Shown: positions 37,401 through 50,635, numbered from the stretch's first letter. The stretch is DNA of 64,000 nucleotides from Marisa cornuarietis (GCA_004794655.1 SMMW01000034.1:62001-126000); one strand, 5' to 3'. Numbers and translations are program-made. The notes: generated by a model not told the origin, from the sequence alone.

Positions 37401-40130
37401 TCGACACGAAAGGTGTTTCCTACAAATAAAATGACCTTTATTTGTTGAACTCTGAAAAATGATTTCTAAGCTATAGATAAACGCCCCACCTCCGCGTTTC
37501 CATGTTCGACCTACACCATACACAGACAGCTCAAGCTCGACGTCTATTACAGAAACAGAAAGATAACAAGATTTTCATGTCAATTTTGCAGAAAGATAAA
37601 CCTGATTAACATGTAGTTGTTGCTCTCTTAGTTTTCTAGCCTTGAAAAATAAGCGATTTAAAGTATAATCATAATGTGGTCTTTATCCTCTCACTATGCA
37701 AGGTGAAAAGGTTTAGTTGGGGAAGAAAACGAACAAACCACTTCACACGTGGGGAATAGAATCGTGTACTGAGCGTACTCATTAAGCATGCATACAAAGA
37801 AACAATCGCATCTGTAGCAATGCTTAGTAGTTGCATACATATCTTTCGACATTTCTGATTGAGAAACCAACCAAATATTACCATACAATGAGTTTCCATA
37901 ATCACTGAAATAACAGTGTCCTTTCGTTTTCCCTTTGGTTGGGATTACAAACCTGGATAAAGTATTAAGGACATTCCTAGCGAACCAACGAACGTCGGCT
38001 CTCCATAAGGTTTCCACACTTGTCATCATTCTCTTATTCTACAGATTCCACAAACTGTGGCACATTTTATCGTCGATGCAATACCTGGGCACACGACCGT
38101 CAAAGTGTCATTTGTGCCACAACTGCTTCTCTGTTTCAATAGATTTAGACTATCTAGAAAGACACGGAAATCAGAAGACGAGATTATCTCCCTTTACTAA
38201 CGTAGAGTTGTTTGAAAACCTTCATTGAAAAATTGACTTGTCGCCATCTTAGGTGATCCAAAGAAGAAAAAAAACTCTTTGTTTCTTTATTTCGCTTCCA
38301 TCATTTACTGAGTCTCAATACTTTATCAGAGAAGCAACTGGACATGTAACTAAAGATCATCACTTTAGATATTTTTACTTCGCTCCACCTACACATGGAG
38401 CGATCAGAAACACATGACAGTAACACCGACATGGAAATTTGTGCTACTGCCGCAGAAATTTTTTTCTAAATCAGAGGCCGGACTAATTTTTTTAATTTTT
38501 CTCAAGCTTTATAAAAGGGTGAACAATCACATTATCACTTACATTTTCCTTGGCTATTCAATATCCTGTTGTCAATCTTGCAACAAGAAAATCCACTCAA
38601 CAGAATCCTTCTCAGTTTCACAGAAAAGAACAACTATAACAGTGACACCTGCATTACTCGATTCTCATGAAGTGAGTCATCCTTTCGCTTCATGGGGGAA
38701 TTTCCGTTCCACAAATTTTTGCTTTCTACCTATAATTTTTAAGAAATGTCGAGTCACTCTAAGGCTTCTGTTTTGCAAAAGAACGAACGCCCACTATGAT
38801 CGGCATAGCCAATCACAGGTCACGTGATGCTGTCAGTGTTTGATTGGAATTAGTTCTGAAGGAATGACATGTACGAAAGACACTGACAACTACGTGAAGA
38901 TCGTCATCAATGTGTCTAGCCATGCGTTTAGTCCTGGTGCGGCATTTTTTATTTATTAGGTAGCTCCACTTGGATTTCTAAACCTCTCTTTCTCTATTCA
39001 AGTACGTATGCATATTGTCATTTTACCGGACTGGACGTCAGCTACAATGGAGCATCTGACTTTATGAACCTTCTGAACAGGGCAGTTCATTGTCAGGTCG
39101 ACAAACCGCACCATCGCTTTCAGTAACAAGTTATGAAACAACTCTGGGTCATAGATATTTGTGATATCACCTCACCAAACTGATCTTCAGACAACAAGAT
39201 TCACATTTTTTCTTGTAACTAGTTCTCAGTTAAGTGTGCAAATAAACCTTGACATGCTTAATTAGATTGCCCACAATTAGTAACAACTTACCCTTTATGC
39301 TACTGACAATTACCGATATATTATATATTGAAAAAAATCATGTTGCAACGCATTTAACTGTTAACTGGCTTAAAGCCCCTTTGTAGAAGGTGGAAAATTT
39401 AAACTTGAAAGTACAGGTGTTAAGGGAAAGTATCGTGACATATGAATATATTTTACCCAGTTTCTATACTATCGACAACACGTCAGCGGTGGGGTAAACA
39501 TCCTTGTACAGGAGAATTCATGCTAAATATAGACTGTACTTGAGTAACGAGGCTATTGATGCTGTTAACGACTTGAGAACACATTCCTGTAAAGGTGCCA
39601 CGCCCGTTGACTGCGCTAATGCAACACATTTGAAAGGTTTCCAGCCCAGCGGTTGCTGTTGAAGAATGTTACTGCTTTCAATCCCGCTCGATCCTAGCAC
39701 TAACAAATTCTCCTGACCCCCGACCAGTGGTTTAGCAGAAGCCACATTCATGGTAGGAGGGTAAGTAGTTGTCACTGTGGATATCAAGGGCAAGCGTCCC
39801 GTCTCGATATAGCTATAAATCAGTGTCCATACTTAATAAATAGTTTAATATTTCTCACTGTGGATGTCGTTTTTCAACTACTCCACACCCACTCGTTACC
39901 GACCACAAAATCCACAAAAGACCCTGCGTTTTCTCTTGGGTGCGTCTATCAGCTCCGGATCGAATGTCTTCTTTGACTCATCATGTGTTTCGTGTTCCAT
40001 GACTGCTTAGTTCGCTATTTTACCGTGCACGAGACAAGTTTTATTAGCCCAAGGAATAGTATTATTTCGTTCATTCGACTCAGACAAACGAATCACACGC
40101 AAAAAGTGTGAAAACAAATTATGACATTCT
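37400..40130. other. Spacer between copies B and E
   Basis: No gene is supported. Short open frames occur on both strands (for example 37935-38228 with a Cys pair) but have no recognisable domain. Confidence 0.4.
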
Positions 40131-40134
40131 GACA

Positions 40135-40366
40135 CACAACACAGGTAATGTTTACTCAGCACACGAGCGCTCTCCACCAGCGCTCCCATCACAAAATCTG
40201 TTGGCAGGGCGTCAACTGTATCGGCCGAAATTTGATCTGACTGCTCTACAATAGGACATCTAGGAAATGACACTTTCTCGGCTTAGAAGATGACCACAGG
40301 GCAGAATCTTTGGAGTGGTGAAGTCATCGTGCACACTGCACACTCTCTTTCGTGTGGCTGAGCCAC
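40135..40366 (-). pseudogene. TRIM-NHR remnant E (5' part of exon 1)
   Basis: The start codon is GTG instead of ATG (40366-40364). The RING reads HERECAVCT, then a frameshift. A deletion removes the region of the last zinc ligands, joining VIS codons directly to RCPIVEQS. Homology ends near VLSKHYLC. It is clearly dead. The 5' flank continues to 41046 and, after the Gypsy insertion, from 44998. Confidence 0.8.
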
Positions 40367-41046
40367 CTTGGAATCTAAGTTTATAATGCTACAAAACAGA
40401 AACATGATGCAATTTTTGTAGTTTTAAGGTATAGGAAAAATTAAATTTAGATTAATGAGATAGGAAAAAAGAGAGAAGGGAATGAAAAACAGATTTCTAA
40501 AGGACAGTGAGATAAGTGGACATCCTGAAGTATTGCTGTATTTTTCTATTGCTGCTTGTTTTTCTTTCAGCCATGCGCATTTTAGCTTAAATGTTCTATA
40601 AGTAGAAGAAAAACAAAGAAGGAAACGGATAATAAAGGGAGCAGCAGATGAAGAAGGAGGAATAAGACGGCTTTATTTACCGTAAAGAAAATATCAGAAT
40701 TTCAGCTGATCCCATGACTGCTTTTATTATTTTTGACAAATGGCGTCATATTCCTTTTCTTCCTCTTTACAAAAATTCAAACAGTATCATTTTTGGCAGT
40801 GGCGAGTTTTAAATACAAACAATTTTCATTATGCTCTAGACATTGCAAACGTGATTTTACTAATAGCAAAAGAGTCCTTGTTGTACAACACCAGTACCCA
40901 AACTGTTGAAATGGGAAGCTACGTTTATAGAAAAAATGTATTATGCAGTACCTTGCCTCTAATTCTTGTTATTATTATTTTCTTAGGAAGCTGCGATCGT
41001 TAAAGCAAACTGTGAACGTAACTGGCTACCTACATTAATGACTGTC

Positions 41047-41515
41047 TGTCACAGACACGTTCACCTAACGTCTGGACATTTGCGCGTTCTTTCACAAACA
41101 ACTCAGCCTCCTTTGCAGGCCTGTAAACATTTAATTATATCACCCAAACATGGTAAAATAATTAAAAGAAATTCTACGGCACAAACAAATCTAATTCTTA
41201 ATACACATTCCGAAAATTAATAATTACTCCACCACTCTAATTAATAGCTATTCTAATAGTAAGTACTTGCTTAAAGTCCGGCATACAGTCTTATAACGCT
41301 GTTCATTTTGAAACTGTTTTTAATTCCATTCACTGGGAAAATGATGATTCAAGACTTCCAGTGAAAATAACTACATATATTCTACACACACAAATAACCC
41401 AAACGATAAATCCTGCCTCGCGGGACCAAACGTCGTATACTAAATGGTTGTGTCTCTTAGGACGAGTCACCCAACCTTCTCTTTACAGACGCCGCCTCTA
41501 GGGTAGCAGGCGTTA
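41047..41515 (-). repeat. 3' LTR (left repeat) of the Gypsy element
   Basis: It starts TGTCACAGACACG and follows the right LTR with many substitutions. The inner end near 41515 (GGCGTTACA) is uncertain. Confidence 0.6.
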
Positions 41516-42069
41516 CACAAATGGCGCTGCCTATCGGGGACGAGCGACTACTACACTCCTGGCCACATTCACTAGGGTACAAGTAACTCCAGCTAACTGT
41601 GCCTATAACAGTCACAATAAAAACATACTAATATATACTTATCTCATTAAAGAAATTCAGGAAAAATTCAACTTTTACAAAAAAGCTCTAAGATACTAAG
41701 GAAATAGAAACAACACACCTTTCATGGAAGACGCAACCCTCACTCCCCTACGCGCAGTGTCACTCCACTGACTGATGCCAGATGCTGATTAAATAGTACT
41801 AAAAGATCTAAAAGGCTGGTGTGTTGCCTGAGTCTGTCTTCCCATCACCGGTTTTAACTTTTAAATGGAAAAGTTGCCTCGTGCACTCCCTTGACAGTTT
41901 TTACGATTAGGTCCGTTACGGGCTTTCGTATGGCACAACAGGTAAGCGGCCCAGAATAGAATGGAGTGTCGACCTTTACGCTGGCTAATGGAAAAACGTC
42001 CTTGCGTTCCCCGAATGTGATGCAAGTTTGTGTTCTTCCTTGATATTCGTGCGGGGTTTGCTCGGATTC

Positions 42070-43635
42070 CCTATGAGATCGGTCCAGTATCTCTCAACAC
42101 CTGGACAGGCTTTTCTTTCACTCGACCTGAGTACAGGGGTGGCAAGTGTACGGTACTCATTGTAGACGAATAGAGGGCTGCAGTATTAGCCACTTGTGCT
42201 TGGCTGCTTGTTGCAGATTGAAATGGGTTTCTGTTGTTAGGAAAGATGTTTGCCTTATGGCCATATCCATGACAGGCAAAACATTGTAAAGCTCTGTGGT
42301 GAAGTTCCAACGGTGGGTTGAGGAGACCCTGTAGTTCTGTCTTTTCTGCTTTGATTACTTTGATGACCTGTTGTCACGATTGTAAGGTTGAAATGACCTA
42401 TTGTGATTGCTGAATGTCGTTCTGGGGCTGGAAACATGTTGCTATCTTGGTTGGTTGGTGAACACATTAGGTCTACCAATATTTGAAAAAGTAAAACTCA
42501 AGTTCACGAACATGTTTGTTTCCTGTCGTCGAGCCAGGCTCTTACTCGGATAAGGCAGTTGGTACTTTTCCGCACATTCCGTCATTTCTACCAATGTTTT
42601 TGAATCTCTTTCTTTCAAAAAAACAGCTGCTTACTTGCAGACACTCTGTATCAATTGTTCTTTAATAAATCCCTCTTAGAGCGTCTAAAATTATTTCTAT
42701 GTTCAATAACATCGGCTTTAAATTTATGATTTTGAAGACGATAGTGAAACTGCAGAGCCACTCTCGTGGAGCACGAGACACGATACTGGCTCATCGCCGG
42801 TAAAGCCACCTTCGTAACGTATCGCGCTAAGAGGGGTAGGGATGAGGTCTCACAGACTTTCATATGCTTGAATGATGCCTGATATTGTAATCCATCTATC
42901 TGCTAGGCTACTCATTCTGTTGTGAAAATATTGCATTGGTTCCTCTGTAGCTGGTCTGACTGTCCCTTATTTTTCCCTAAACCCTTCCTCTTTACATTGA
43001 CATTTCAATACCAATTGTTTTTTTCAGTTCATCATAATTAACAAGTCCTTGAGCACAAAGGGCGTGATATAACATTAGGGCTTCTCCCTGAAAAGTAGTG
43101 GCGGATAGATGTAGTGACCATAAATTTCTTGGCCAGTGCAAAGACTGGGAATGCGCTTCAAATCTAAAAAGAAAAGAGTCCATATCATCCACATCCTCTT
43201 TGAAGATAGGTAACTTCGGCGTGAGCCCTTTTGGAGTCGCTTCTCTTCTTTGCTCTTCACTACTAGTTCTTGCACTCTCTATCCTTAATCTCTCCCTCAT
43301 TCTTTCTTCTCGCTCTATTTGCTCTCTCTCTCTAACCGTTCTTTATGCTCAACCTTTTATTTCCCTAATCTTTCTTCTCTCTCAGCCTGTTCTTTCTTTT
43401 CCACTTTCTCTCTCAGCTTTTTCTTTCTCTAATCTTTCTCCTCTCTCAACCTTTTCTTTCTCCCTTCTTTCTTCCATTTCACTTCTTTCTTTCTCAAGCC
43501 TCTCTGCTCTTTCTTCTTCAACCGTTCTCGATCAGCCTTCTCATACTTCTCAATGCGTTGTACAACAAATTTGGTGAGCGCATCATCTGTCAAGCCAATA
43601 CTCTCACCTTTTGCTTTAAAAGCTTCTAAATCCAT
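42070..43635 (-). pseudogene. Gag (and protease start) of the Gypsy element, broken
   Basis: The minus strand starts MDLEAFKAKGESIGLTDD, a mollusc-Gypsy-like gag N-terminus, with a long Lys/Glu/Arg-rich coil. A frameshift follows near 43430. It continues PIFKEDVDDMDSFLFRFE and FQGEALMLYHAL, KYQLPYPSKSLARR, and the zinc knuckle CFACHGYGHK near 42270, whose last Cys is missing. VQVLRDTG near 42080 looks like an aspartic protease active site. Confidence 0.65.
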
Positions 43636-43796
43636 CCTTTCTTCTATTAACTATTCCTTGATAACAACAACAAAAAAAGAAATCTCACAAATAACAGTAA
43701 AATCAGTAGGCAAACTTCAGGCAAGTTACAAAGTTGAACTCCTTGCCGTTAAAATCAGGTTACAGTACAAAGTATTCAGTCAAGCGCACAGTATAA

Positions 43797-44280
43797 CTAA
43801 CAATATAAGTCTCAAATGCAAAAAAAGGTTAAAAAGTATTTCAAAAGTTTACACTAATCACTCTTACTGAAAATCCATCAAATGGCCAAAGCCTTCATGA
43901 AATACAAAGGTTGTGCAAAAATTAAGAACAGATATCTACGAAGAGAAATACAACAGCGCAGAAAAAGACAGAAGGATGAAAAGAGCGGGGAAGAAAGAAA
44001 GAAGACACAGGTATATACAGAAACTATTTCCTTGTGACTAACAATGCACGTCTCAAATGCAAGAAGACAATAAGAAGTATTTCAAAAACTATCCACTAAT
44101 CACTCTTACACACACAATCCATTAAAACGCCAGTGCCTGCATGAAATACAAAACTATGTGCAAAAATAAGGAAAGGATGTCTAAGAAGAGAAATACAACA
44201 GCGCAGAAAATGAAAGAAAGATGACAAGAGCGGGGAAGAAAGAAAGCACAAGCAGACACAGAGACTATTTTCCTTACTGT
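43797..44280 (-). repeat. Tandem duplication of about 240 bp in the Gypsy leader
   Basis: Blocks beginning ACTAACAAT at 43797 and 44037 share CAATCACTCTTA-like, AAATACAACAGCGCAGAAAA and AGCGGGGAAGAAAGAAAG segments. They lie between the 5' LTR and gag. Confidence 0.8.
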
Positions 44281-44509
44281 GCGGGGGGGGGGAACCTGTA
44301 ACCCCCCTACAGACCCGTAGAGCTTGAGACGGGGAAAAACAATTCAGTCAACGATGCCTTTTATCTCCTCGGCACAGGGAAAACCAAAAAACAATTACAA
44401 CCTCTCACTTCACAGGCAAACCGCGCGAGGCAAAGCTCGTCTCCGATCACAGCGAAGGTCACGTCACATGACACAGTTCGCCGTTTGGTCACGTCGTGGT
44501 CACCGAATA

Positions 44510-44997
44510 TGTCACAGACACTCGCGTCCATCTAACGTCTGGACATAAGCGCGCTCTTTCACAAACAACTCTGCCTCCTTTGCAGGCCTGTATACATTTA
44601 ATTGTAGCACCAAAACATTCTTAATATATGTTCCGAAAATTACTAATTACTCCACCACTCTAATTAGTAAATATTGTAATAGAAAGTACTTGTTTAAAGT
44701 GCGGCATGCAGTCTTATAACACTGATTACTCTTGAAACTGTTTTTAATTCCAGTCACTGGGAAATGATGATTCGAGAATTCCAAAGAAAATATATATATA
44801 TATATATTCTACACACACAAATAACCCAAACGACAAACGCTGCCTTTCGGGACCAAACGTTTGACACAAAATGGTGGTACTCTTCTCCCTATCTAAAAAA
44901 AAAAAACAAACACCCCTTTGAGTCATGCGCCAGGTGCGACTCGGCCACCCACGCTGTAATGACTAGTAAGTCCTCATGTATGTCACCCTCTGTGACA
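44510..44997 (-). repeat. 5' LTR (right repeat) of the Gypsy element
   Basis: It begins TGTCACAGACAC and ends CTCTGTGACA on the + strand. It shares CTAACGTCTGGACA, CTTTGCAGGCCTGTA and CACACAAATAACCCAAACGA with the left repeat. Confidence 0.75.
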
Positions 44998-45616
44998 CTG
45001 TCATAACACAACGGCTGACCTACCCGAGTCACACTGTAGTTTATGTGCACACACTGATGTTAGATGAACAAGTTTGGTGAGCCTTCACTTTTTCTGGCCT
45101 GACAGTATACCTCACTACTTTAGAATTATGTGTCGAGAACTCTTTATCTTAGAGAATCATCTCGCTATAAGGACAGTGAGTGCTGACAGTAAGACATAGT
45201 TCACGTGTCCTTTATAGAACTACCAGAACTGTTGTCCGATTTAATACAACGGTTTTCTTTTTTGTTTTTGCATTTTAGAGATAACGGTTTTTTTCAGTTT
45301 ACACAAAAGCTTTATTAAAAAGATGTTCACTCGTGTAAGATATTGTTTAAAAAGTCGTCGTTAACAAAGAAAGATATTCACGTTTTACTGTCTCAACCGT
45401 TTTGTTCACTGAAATTCTTCATGTCCTCCTAGATGTAGACAGGGCTGTCTACAAACAATAAAGCAAAATGCCGAATAATTTATTTATAGAGAAAAAAAAC
45501 GAACCATTTATTAATCTCCTCTTGAGACAAAGAAAGCCTTACGTTAGCGCAATGAAGTATAAGTGTTTCTTCTCTGTGATTCATTCACTGCTGATTAATG
45601 GGCCCTTTAAGGACAG

Positions 45617-47036
45617 TGTGACAATATCCCTGGTCTTTCAACCAGAACGTGAATACTGGCCCCGGGGAATGGGCACGTGGGCACTAGTTACTCAACACTA
45701 GCCGCCCACGTCAACATTAACTGCAGGGGAAAACACACGATAATCACACGTCGGTCACTCAATTACACAACTTGGCTCACGAGCCCCCACCCCTGCTCTT
45801 CCCCGAACACAATACTCAACGACGTGTGATTTCAATAGGACAATAAAGAAAAGATTTATTCATTACAAAAGCAATTCAAACACAACACAATCAAATGGAC
45901 TCGTCTAGGGGGGGGGTCCCAATACTATCCGTGCTAGAGCGTACTTCTGATGTTACAGTGCTGTTGCCTCTCTTTACAAATACCATACACACTCGCAAGC
46001 GCACCAACTTAGCTCTGTTACAGCTGGTTTGTTGAAAGTCCAATACTTCAGTTGACTGCCACGACACACTGACGATTTCCCTTCGAAGTGATGTCTGATG
46101 GTCTGACGTCTTCCTCCCTCGAACTGTCACCACGTCAGAGAGCGACGACTGCTTGTCCCGGTGACCCAGATTCGAGCCTTGTACCACTCGAGGGTACACA
46201 CGTGGGTTCCTCGACGACTGTAATGCCTCGTACAGCCGCCAAGCAAACACCACCACAGACGGTCTCAGTCCTTTGAGACCCGACGACTTCTGGCGTCCTC
46301 AACGTTGAGCCTCTACCTCTCCCACCGGTAGAGCGAGCCCACAGTCACACAGCCCTTTCCTCTCCACGACGACAGTAGGCAGTCTTGACAGTACCTCGTC
46401 AATTACTTGCCTCCTTCTCTCAAGGTTTTCTAACCCGACTTCTTTCCTCCCGAGTCTTGCCCTCGTGGCTAAGACTTGGTCCGAGGCAGAAGTGTAGCTG
46501 GCGTTAGAAAGCTGAAGCCGCTTTGGCTGGTGACCCGTTGCTCCCCCACTCAAACGTTCGCCGAAAAGCAAGTGAAGTGTGTTCTTGTCTCTCTATTTAT
46601 CTCTCCACATTCTCACAGATACATACAACGAGGAATGCCATTGGTCAATAACTCATCATCCAATCAGCTACAATTAGAGTCAGCAAACGACAGGAGGAGA
46701 TCCCTCTCTGACCACAGGCCGCGCCTACAGGTGGTTGTGGTCAGGTGCCTAACCCTCCCTCCCCCTGTCCTATTACGTGGTTTGGCGGGAAACACGTGTG
46801 CGGCTACCCCGAGGAATCTTTCCCCTCTCCCCAGACTTTGTTGACGTTAGCCAGCCATCGGTCACGCATGGCGGCCGAAATCACTTAGCACCTTCTGCCC
46901 CACACGTCCATTTAGGCGTCCATACCAAAACATACGCCCCCTACTTTCCCGCCAAAGGGCCTCAGGCTTGTCAACAAGGCGCTCTAGACACTAAGTGGGC
47001 AGATTGTTACCTACCCCCTCGAGTTATCTCATGACA
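45617..47036 (-). mobile_element. Solo LTR in intron 4 of copy C
   Basis: A 1420-bp insertion runs from TGTGACAATA to CATGACA and is flanked by GACAG at 45612-45616 and 47037-47041. TG...CA ends plus a 5-bp duplication are typical of LTR integration. No gag or pol is present. A TATA-like AGATAAATAGAG near 46590 and AATAAA near 45860 on the minus strand suggest that orientation. The other copies have a short intron here. Confidence 0.75.
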
Positions 47037-48473
47037 GACAGAACAGTGCATAAGAGTCAATCGCAAACGTGTCTGTATAATTTACCTATCTCTCACCTTA
47101 GTGACTGAACAAAAGATATCAAAGACAGCAAAACAAGGCTGTGTGACTCGATTGGCTGCAACACCCTGGTCACATCCGTCGATGTAGAGGTGAAGGTCGT
47201 TTGATGAGTCCACCAGTACCCCAACTCGACTCCTGATGCGAAGTTTCTCGAGACCATTTCCTAACGTGTACGATACCTGAGGACAAACAACTGATACCCT
47301 TACCTTTTAATAGACTTTTGAGTAGGGAGTAAGTTTATTTGATTCCACAAGTACCCACATTCACTCCCGAGTTATCATCTATTATAAAGTTTTCCGCATT
47401 TATGTTTTAAATGTGAACTATAAAAAATAAATGACCGATGACTTCCGGAATATATTGGGTAGGGGAAGGGATTATTTTATTTTTCGTGACCTAATGCAAA
47501 AAAGGAAGAAAAGATCACTTGATTTAGGACTGAGGTCGGTTAAAACTTTAGTTATATGATTTTCTTCATCCTGAATGGGTATCCCTCAGACCATGAAAAC
47601 ATTTCTACAAATCTAGGCCTAATCTCTGTCTTGAGGCAAACGGTTTTAAATTTTACTGTGATAATAATCAAACTCATTTCATCTAAAAAAAAAGTATCCC
47701 AGCTCACATATTGGTTGTAACCCTATGTCAAAGTCTACACATAACTTCTTATGTCTGTCTTATTGACCACATTCTGCAAAATGTGATGTTTTTTGGAGTA
47801 TATTTACAGAAGGTAAAAAATGAATTTAATTAGATAATGGTAAATAGTATATGTCACCCTTTTTACCAACTAATTAGAAAACAACAAAACACTAAATTTA
47901 ACATAAACCTTTAAGAATACTGATTTCAAGAAAAAGTTGAAAACAAGCGAATGATAATTAACTCTAACACGTAGACCAAACCACAAAACCATTTGACGCA
48001 CTTGTAGTCATGGAAACTCACACGTTTTCCTTGATGGGAGACTGAATAGGGCTCGATGATGATGGAGTCTCCCAGGTCTGTGGAACACGGGGTCACAGCG
48101 AGGCGTGCAGGAGGGATTCCAGTCACACCCACCAATAACGTGCCGTTTTCAGCTACAACTGCGTCCACTGTGACCTGTGTAAACACAACAGTGCCATGAC
48201 TTACAAACTACGACATCTGATGAGGGTGATTAGGTGGCCTAAGGGATAATTATCGCTCAGTAGAAATTCGACGAAAAGCGTGACCGGAGATAATAGATAT
48301 TGAGACTAGTCGATCCGTTATAACTGACGTTTCCTCAAACTTGTGTCAACAATTTAAAAGAATAAAAGTAAATAATTCAGAAGGATTTATTTTCGTCTGT
48401 GCACTATAAAAGAAGTCTGAGGAAAGAGCATGAGAAAATTTGCTCTGCAGCACATTTTAATAACAATAGTACT

Positions 48474-48475
<2 letters not shown>

Positions 48476-48527
<52 letters not shown>

Positions 48528-48529
48528 TA
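48476..48529. repeat. (ATC)n microsatellite abutting exon 2 donor of copy C
   Basis: The minus strand reads GAA|GTAATGATGATG, so the repeat begins inside the 5' splice site of exon 2. Confidence 0.95.
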
Positions 48530-48737
48530 CTTCATACAAGAAGTTCGGCACCATAACATCACGTGACACAACCACCCTGTTGTCGAAACTATTGGGGTCT
48601 ATCGTCTCCACGGTCATGTTACCGGTCCCGCAGTTTCCGTGGAACACAAGGACTGGTGGCTCATCCTCTAACTGTAAATGATTTCCACTCTCTTGTCGAA
48701 GAAATTTATGGACAGATATTCAATCAATATTTATAAT

Positions 48738-48996
48738 GGTATCAAGGATTTGCGTGAGGATACCTGGTGGTACATGTTGCGCTACGGCGAGGTAACAACT
48801 TTCGAACTGAAGGTTTTCGATTATCCCCCTTGTCGATCGTACATATTGTGTTGTTCTCCTGCAGTTTTACCAATATGCCATTTTACTTTGCATGAATGTT
48901 TAAAGTTTAGAAACAAATGCGTTTTTTGTGGACAAGACAACTATATGCTGCGATTTGTCTCTACTTCTAAAGATGACTGTAAAATGTTTGTATAAT
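48738..48996 (+). pseudogene. Conserved open-frame block, copy in unit C
   Basis: This reads REDTWWYMLRYGEVTTFELK, then VFDYPP, CHFTLHECLKFRNKCVFCGQ and ends DDCKMFV. It is one base shorter than unit A in a T-run, which gives the more protein-like C-terminus with a C-X2-C pair. Confidence 0.35.
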
Positions 48997-49217
48997 TTGC
49001 CACATTTGTGCTTCGTTTCTTTGATTTGAATATACCGGTGTTGAAAATCACAGATCTACAGTTCTCCTGTAATTTTTTGATGCGCTTTTCTTCAAAACTG
49101 CTTTATCTGCCTGTTTTGAGTACCTGGAGATTGTGATGCCCTCCCTCTGAGCGTCGTAAAACGTCTTTCTCTTTATCTAAAGAAGATATCAGAAATTTAT
49201 CTGATCACCGGAATGCC

Positions 49218-49231
49218 AGCAACAACAACAA

Positions 49232-49283
<52 letters not shown>
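49218..49283. repeat. (AAC)n(CAG)n microsatellite
   Basis: About five AAC units then about seventeen CAG units. Confidence 0.95.
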
Positions 49284-49285
<2 letters not shown>

Positions 49286-50109
49286 GTTTTAAATACGGAA
49301 TCTTCTCATTATGCTTCAGACATTACAAAAGTGATTTGCCTAACGACTAACCCATTATTGTGCAAAGACCAGTACCCGACCGATACAATAGTAGGAAATG
49401 TTTATCAAAACAATCCTTTATTATTATGTAGCATTCTTTTAAGCTCCTTTTCACTTTTTGGAGGTTGCGACCGCTTAAGCAAATGTTTGCAGAAGTGAAT
49501 ATCAATACACAAGGGCTGACCTACTCGAGTCACGCGCTCTACGTCACCAAGTTATGGCGGTTTGATTCACACAGTGAACGGGTTGTTAGTGAATGTGCTG
49601 ACGTTAAGTGGTGTAAGTATGAACAGTTTACTCACCGTCTCCTTCAGATCAACATGTTAGGTGAGGTTTGAATCTGCCTGGCCGGGCAATTTAATTTCAC
49701 ACTGTATAAAGACTCTTACCCTTATAGTCTCCGCGCTAAACCTTCAGTCCAGTCTATGACATTTAGTCATGGATCACTCCACCTTGAAACAATTTTTAAC
49801 AGGTAAGGTATGAATTCCTAGCTACACCAGAAGGTCTGTCTTATGGCTGAGTTCACTTCCCTACTAAACTCTTATATGATCCTAACGCTGTTTAATTTGT
49901 AATCGTCAGGGTGGGGCAATACCCAACGTTAACGACCTTCAGCAGTTCGTGGATTAGAGATTCTGCTAAACGTCTGTACATGTTCTGTAAGGTACATGTT
50001 TTGAACAGTCTCTCGACTATCAATAATAATAATAATAATAACCGTCTTTGTCATCGTAAAAAATTATTATTATATTTTACTAGAAGTAATTGGATATTAG
50101 TGTTTTCTC

Positions 50110-50330
50110 TCCCTTCGCCATGTCTTGTTCCTCGCTGACATCAAATTCTTGGAGACGCGAGTCTTGCTTAGCGATCGTATGTTTGAGTTCCTGCTACGCT
50201 TTTACCAGTCTGTCTGTCAGCATGTTCAAGGAACTTTTAGTAGACTCCATCTCGTCATCATGCTCAGTGACTCATCTACACATTTTGTGCCACGCAACAG
50301 CAAATACCTTAATTAAATTCTTAATGTAGA
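50110..50330 (-). pseudogene. TRIM-NHR remnant F, coiled-coil part
   Basis: The minus strand reads DDEMESTKSSLNMLTDRLVK, then TAG, then DSRLQEFDVSEEQDMA, homologous to the coiled coil after B-box 2 in D. Confidence 0.7.
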
Positions 50331-50635
50331 TGTTTTGTTTTTGTAAAAGAATAATCTATACAATTGTTTCCAAAAATCAAAATCAATGTTTCTTTATTTG
50401 TTAGGGGTAAAACAAGTCAGTAGCATCTGTTGTGACGATGTATTTATATTATAAAATTGTCGAAATATCTAATTGCGTTTTCTATAAACAAACAGAATAC
50501 ATTTTACAGATTGGCCAGTTTAAAAACGGAAGCAAAAGACCTTCGTTTATAGGGTTTGTTACGATTGGTAACTCCTATGATAGAGTAAAGAGGCAACTAA
50601 TGAGAGACACTTATACAGAGAATGAAGGTCCGTGC

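Larger units (their letters stand above)
41047..44997 (-). mobile_element. Ty3/Gypsy-like LTR retrotransposon without pol
   Basis: The outer ends are TGTCACAG and CTGTGACA, an 8-bp inverted pair, flanked by CTGTC at 41042-41046 and 44998-45002. The right repeat, which is the 5' LTR on the minus strand, is 44510-44997; the left repeat starts at 41047 and runs to about 41515. Next to the 5' LTR, the minus strand reads TTCGGTGACCACGACGTG, a primer-binding-site-like stretch. Gag lies at about 43635-42230. Protease-like VLRDTG is near 42080. RT, RNase H and integrase are absent, so the element is non-autonomous. LTRs differ clearly, so the insertion is old. Confidence 0.8.
45419..48671 (-). pseudogene. 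TRIM-NHR copy C, NHR exons only
   Basis: Exons on the minus strand: 48671-48531 (141 nt, six codons shorter than B), 48174-48022, 47276-47097 and 45448-45419. All are open and in phase 0 with GT-AG sites. They encode an NHR domain (LEDEPPVLVFHGNCGTG through LHLYIDGCDQG). The last exon is trimmed at its 5' side. Exon 1 is missing: about 67 bp past exon 2, intron 1 homology jumps at about 48738 to sequence that lies upstream of exon 1 in unit D. A solo LTR sits in intron 4. No RING or B-box can be translated from this copy. Confidence 0.8.
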
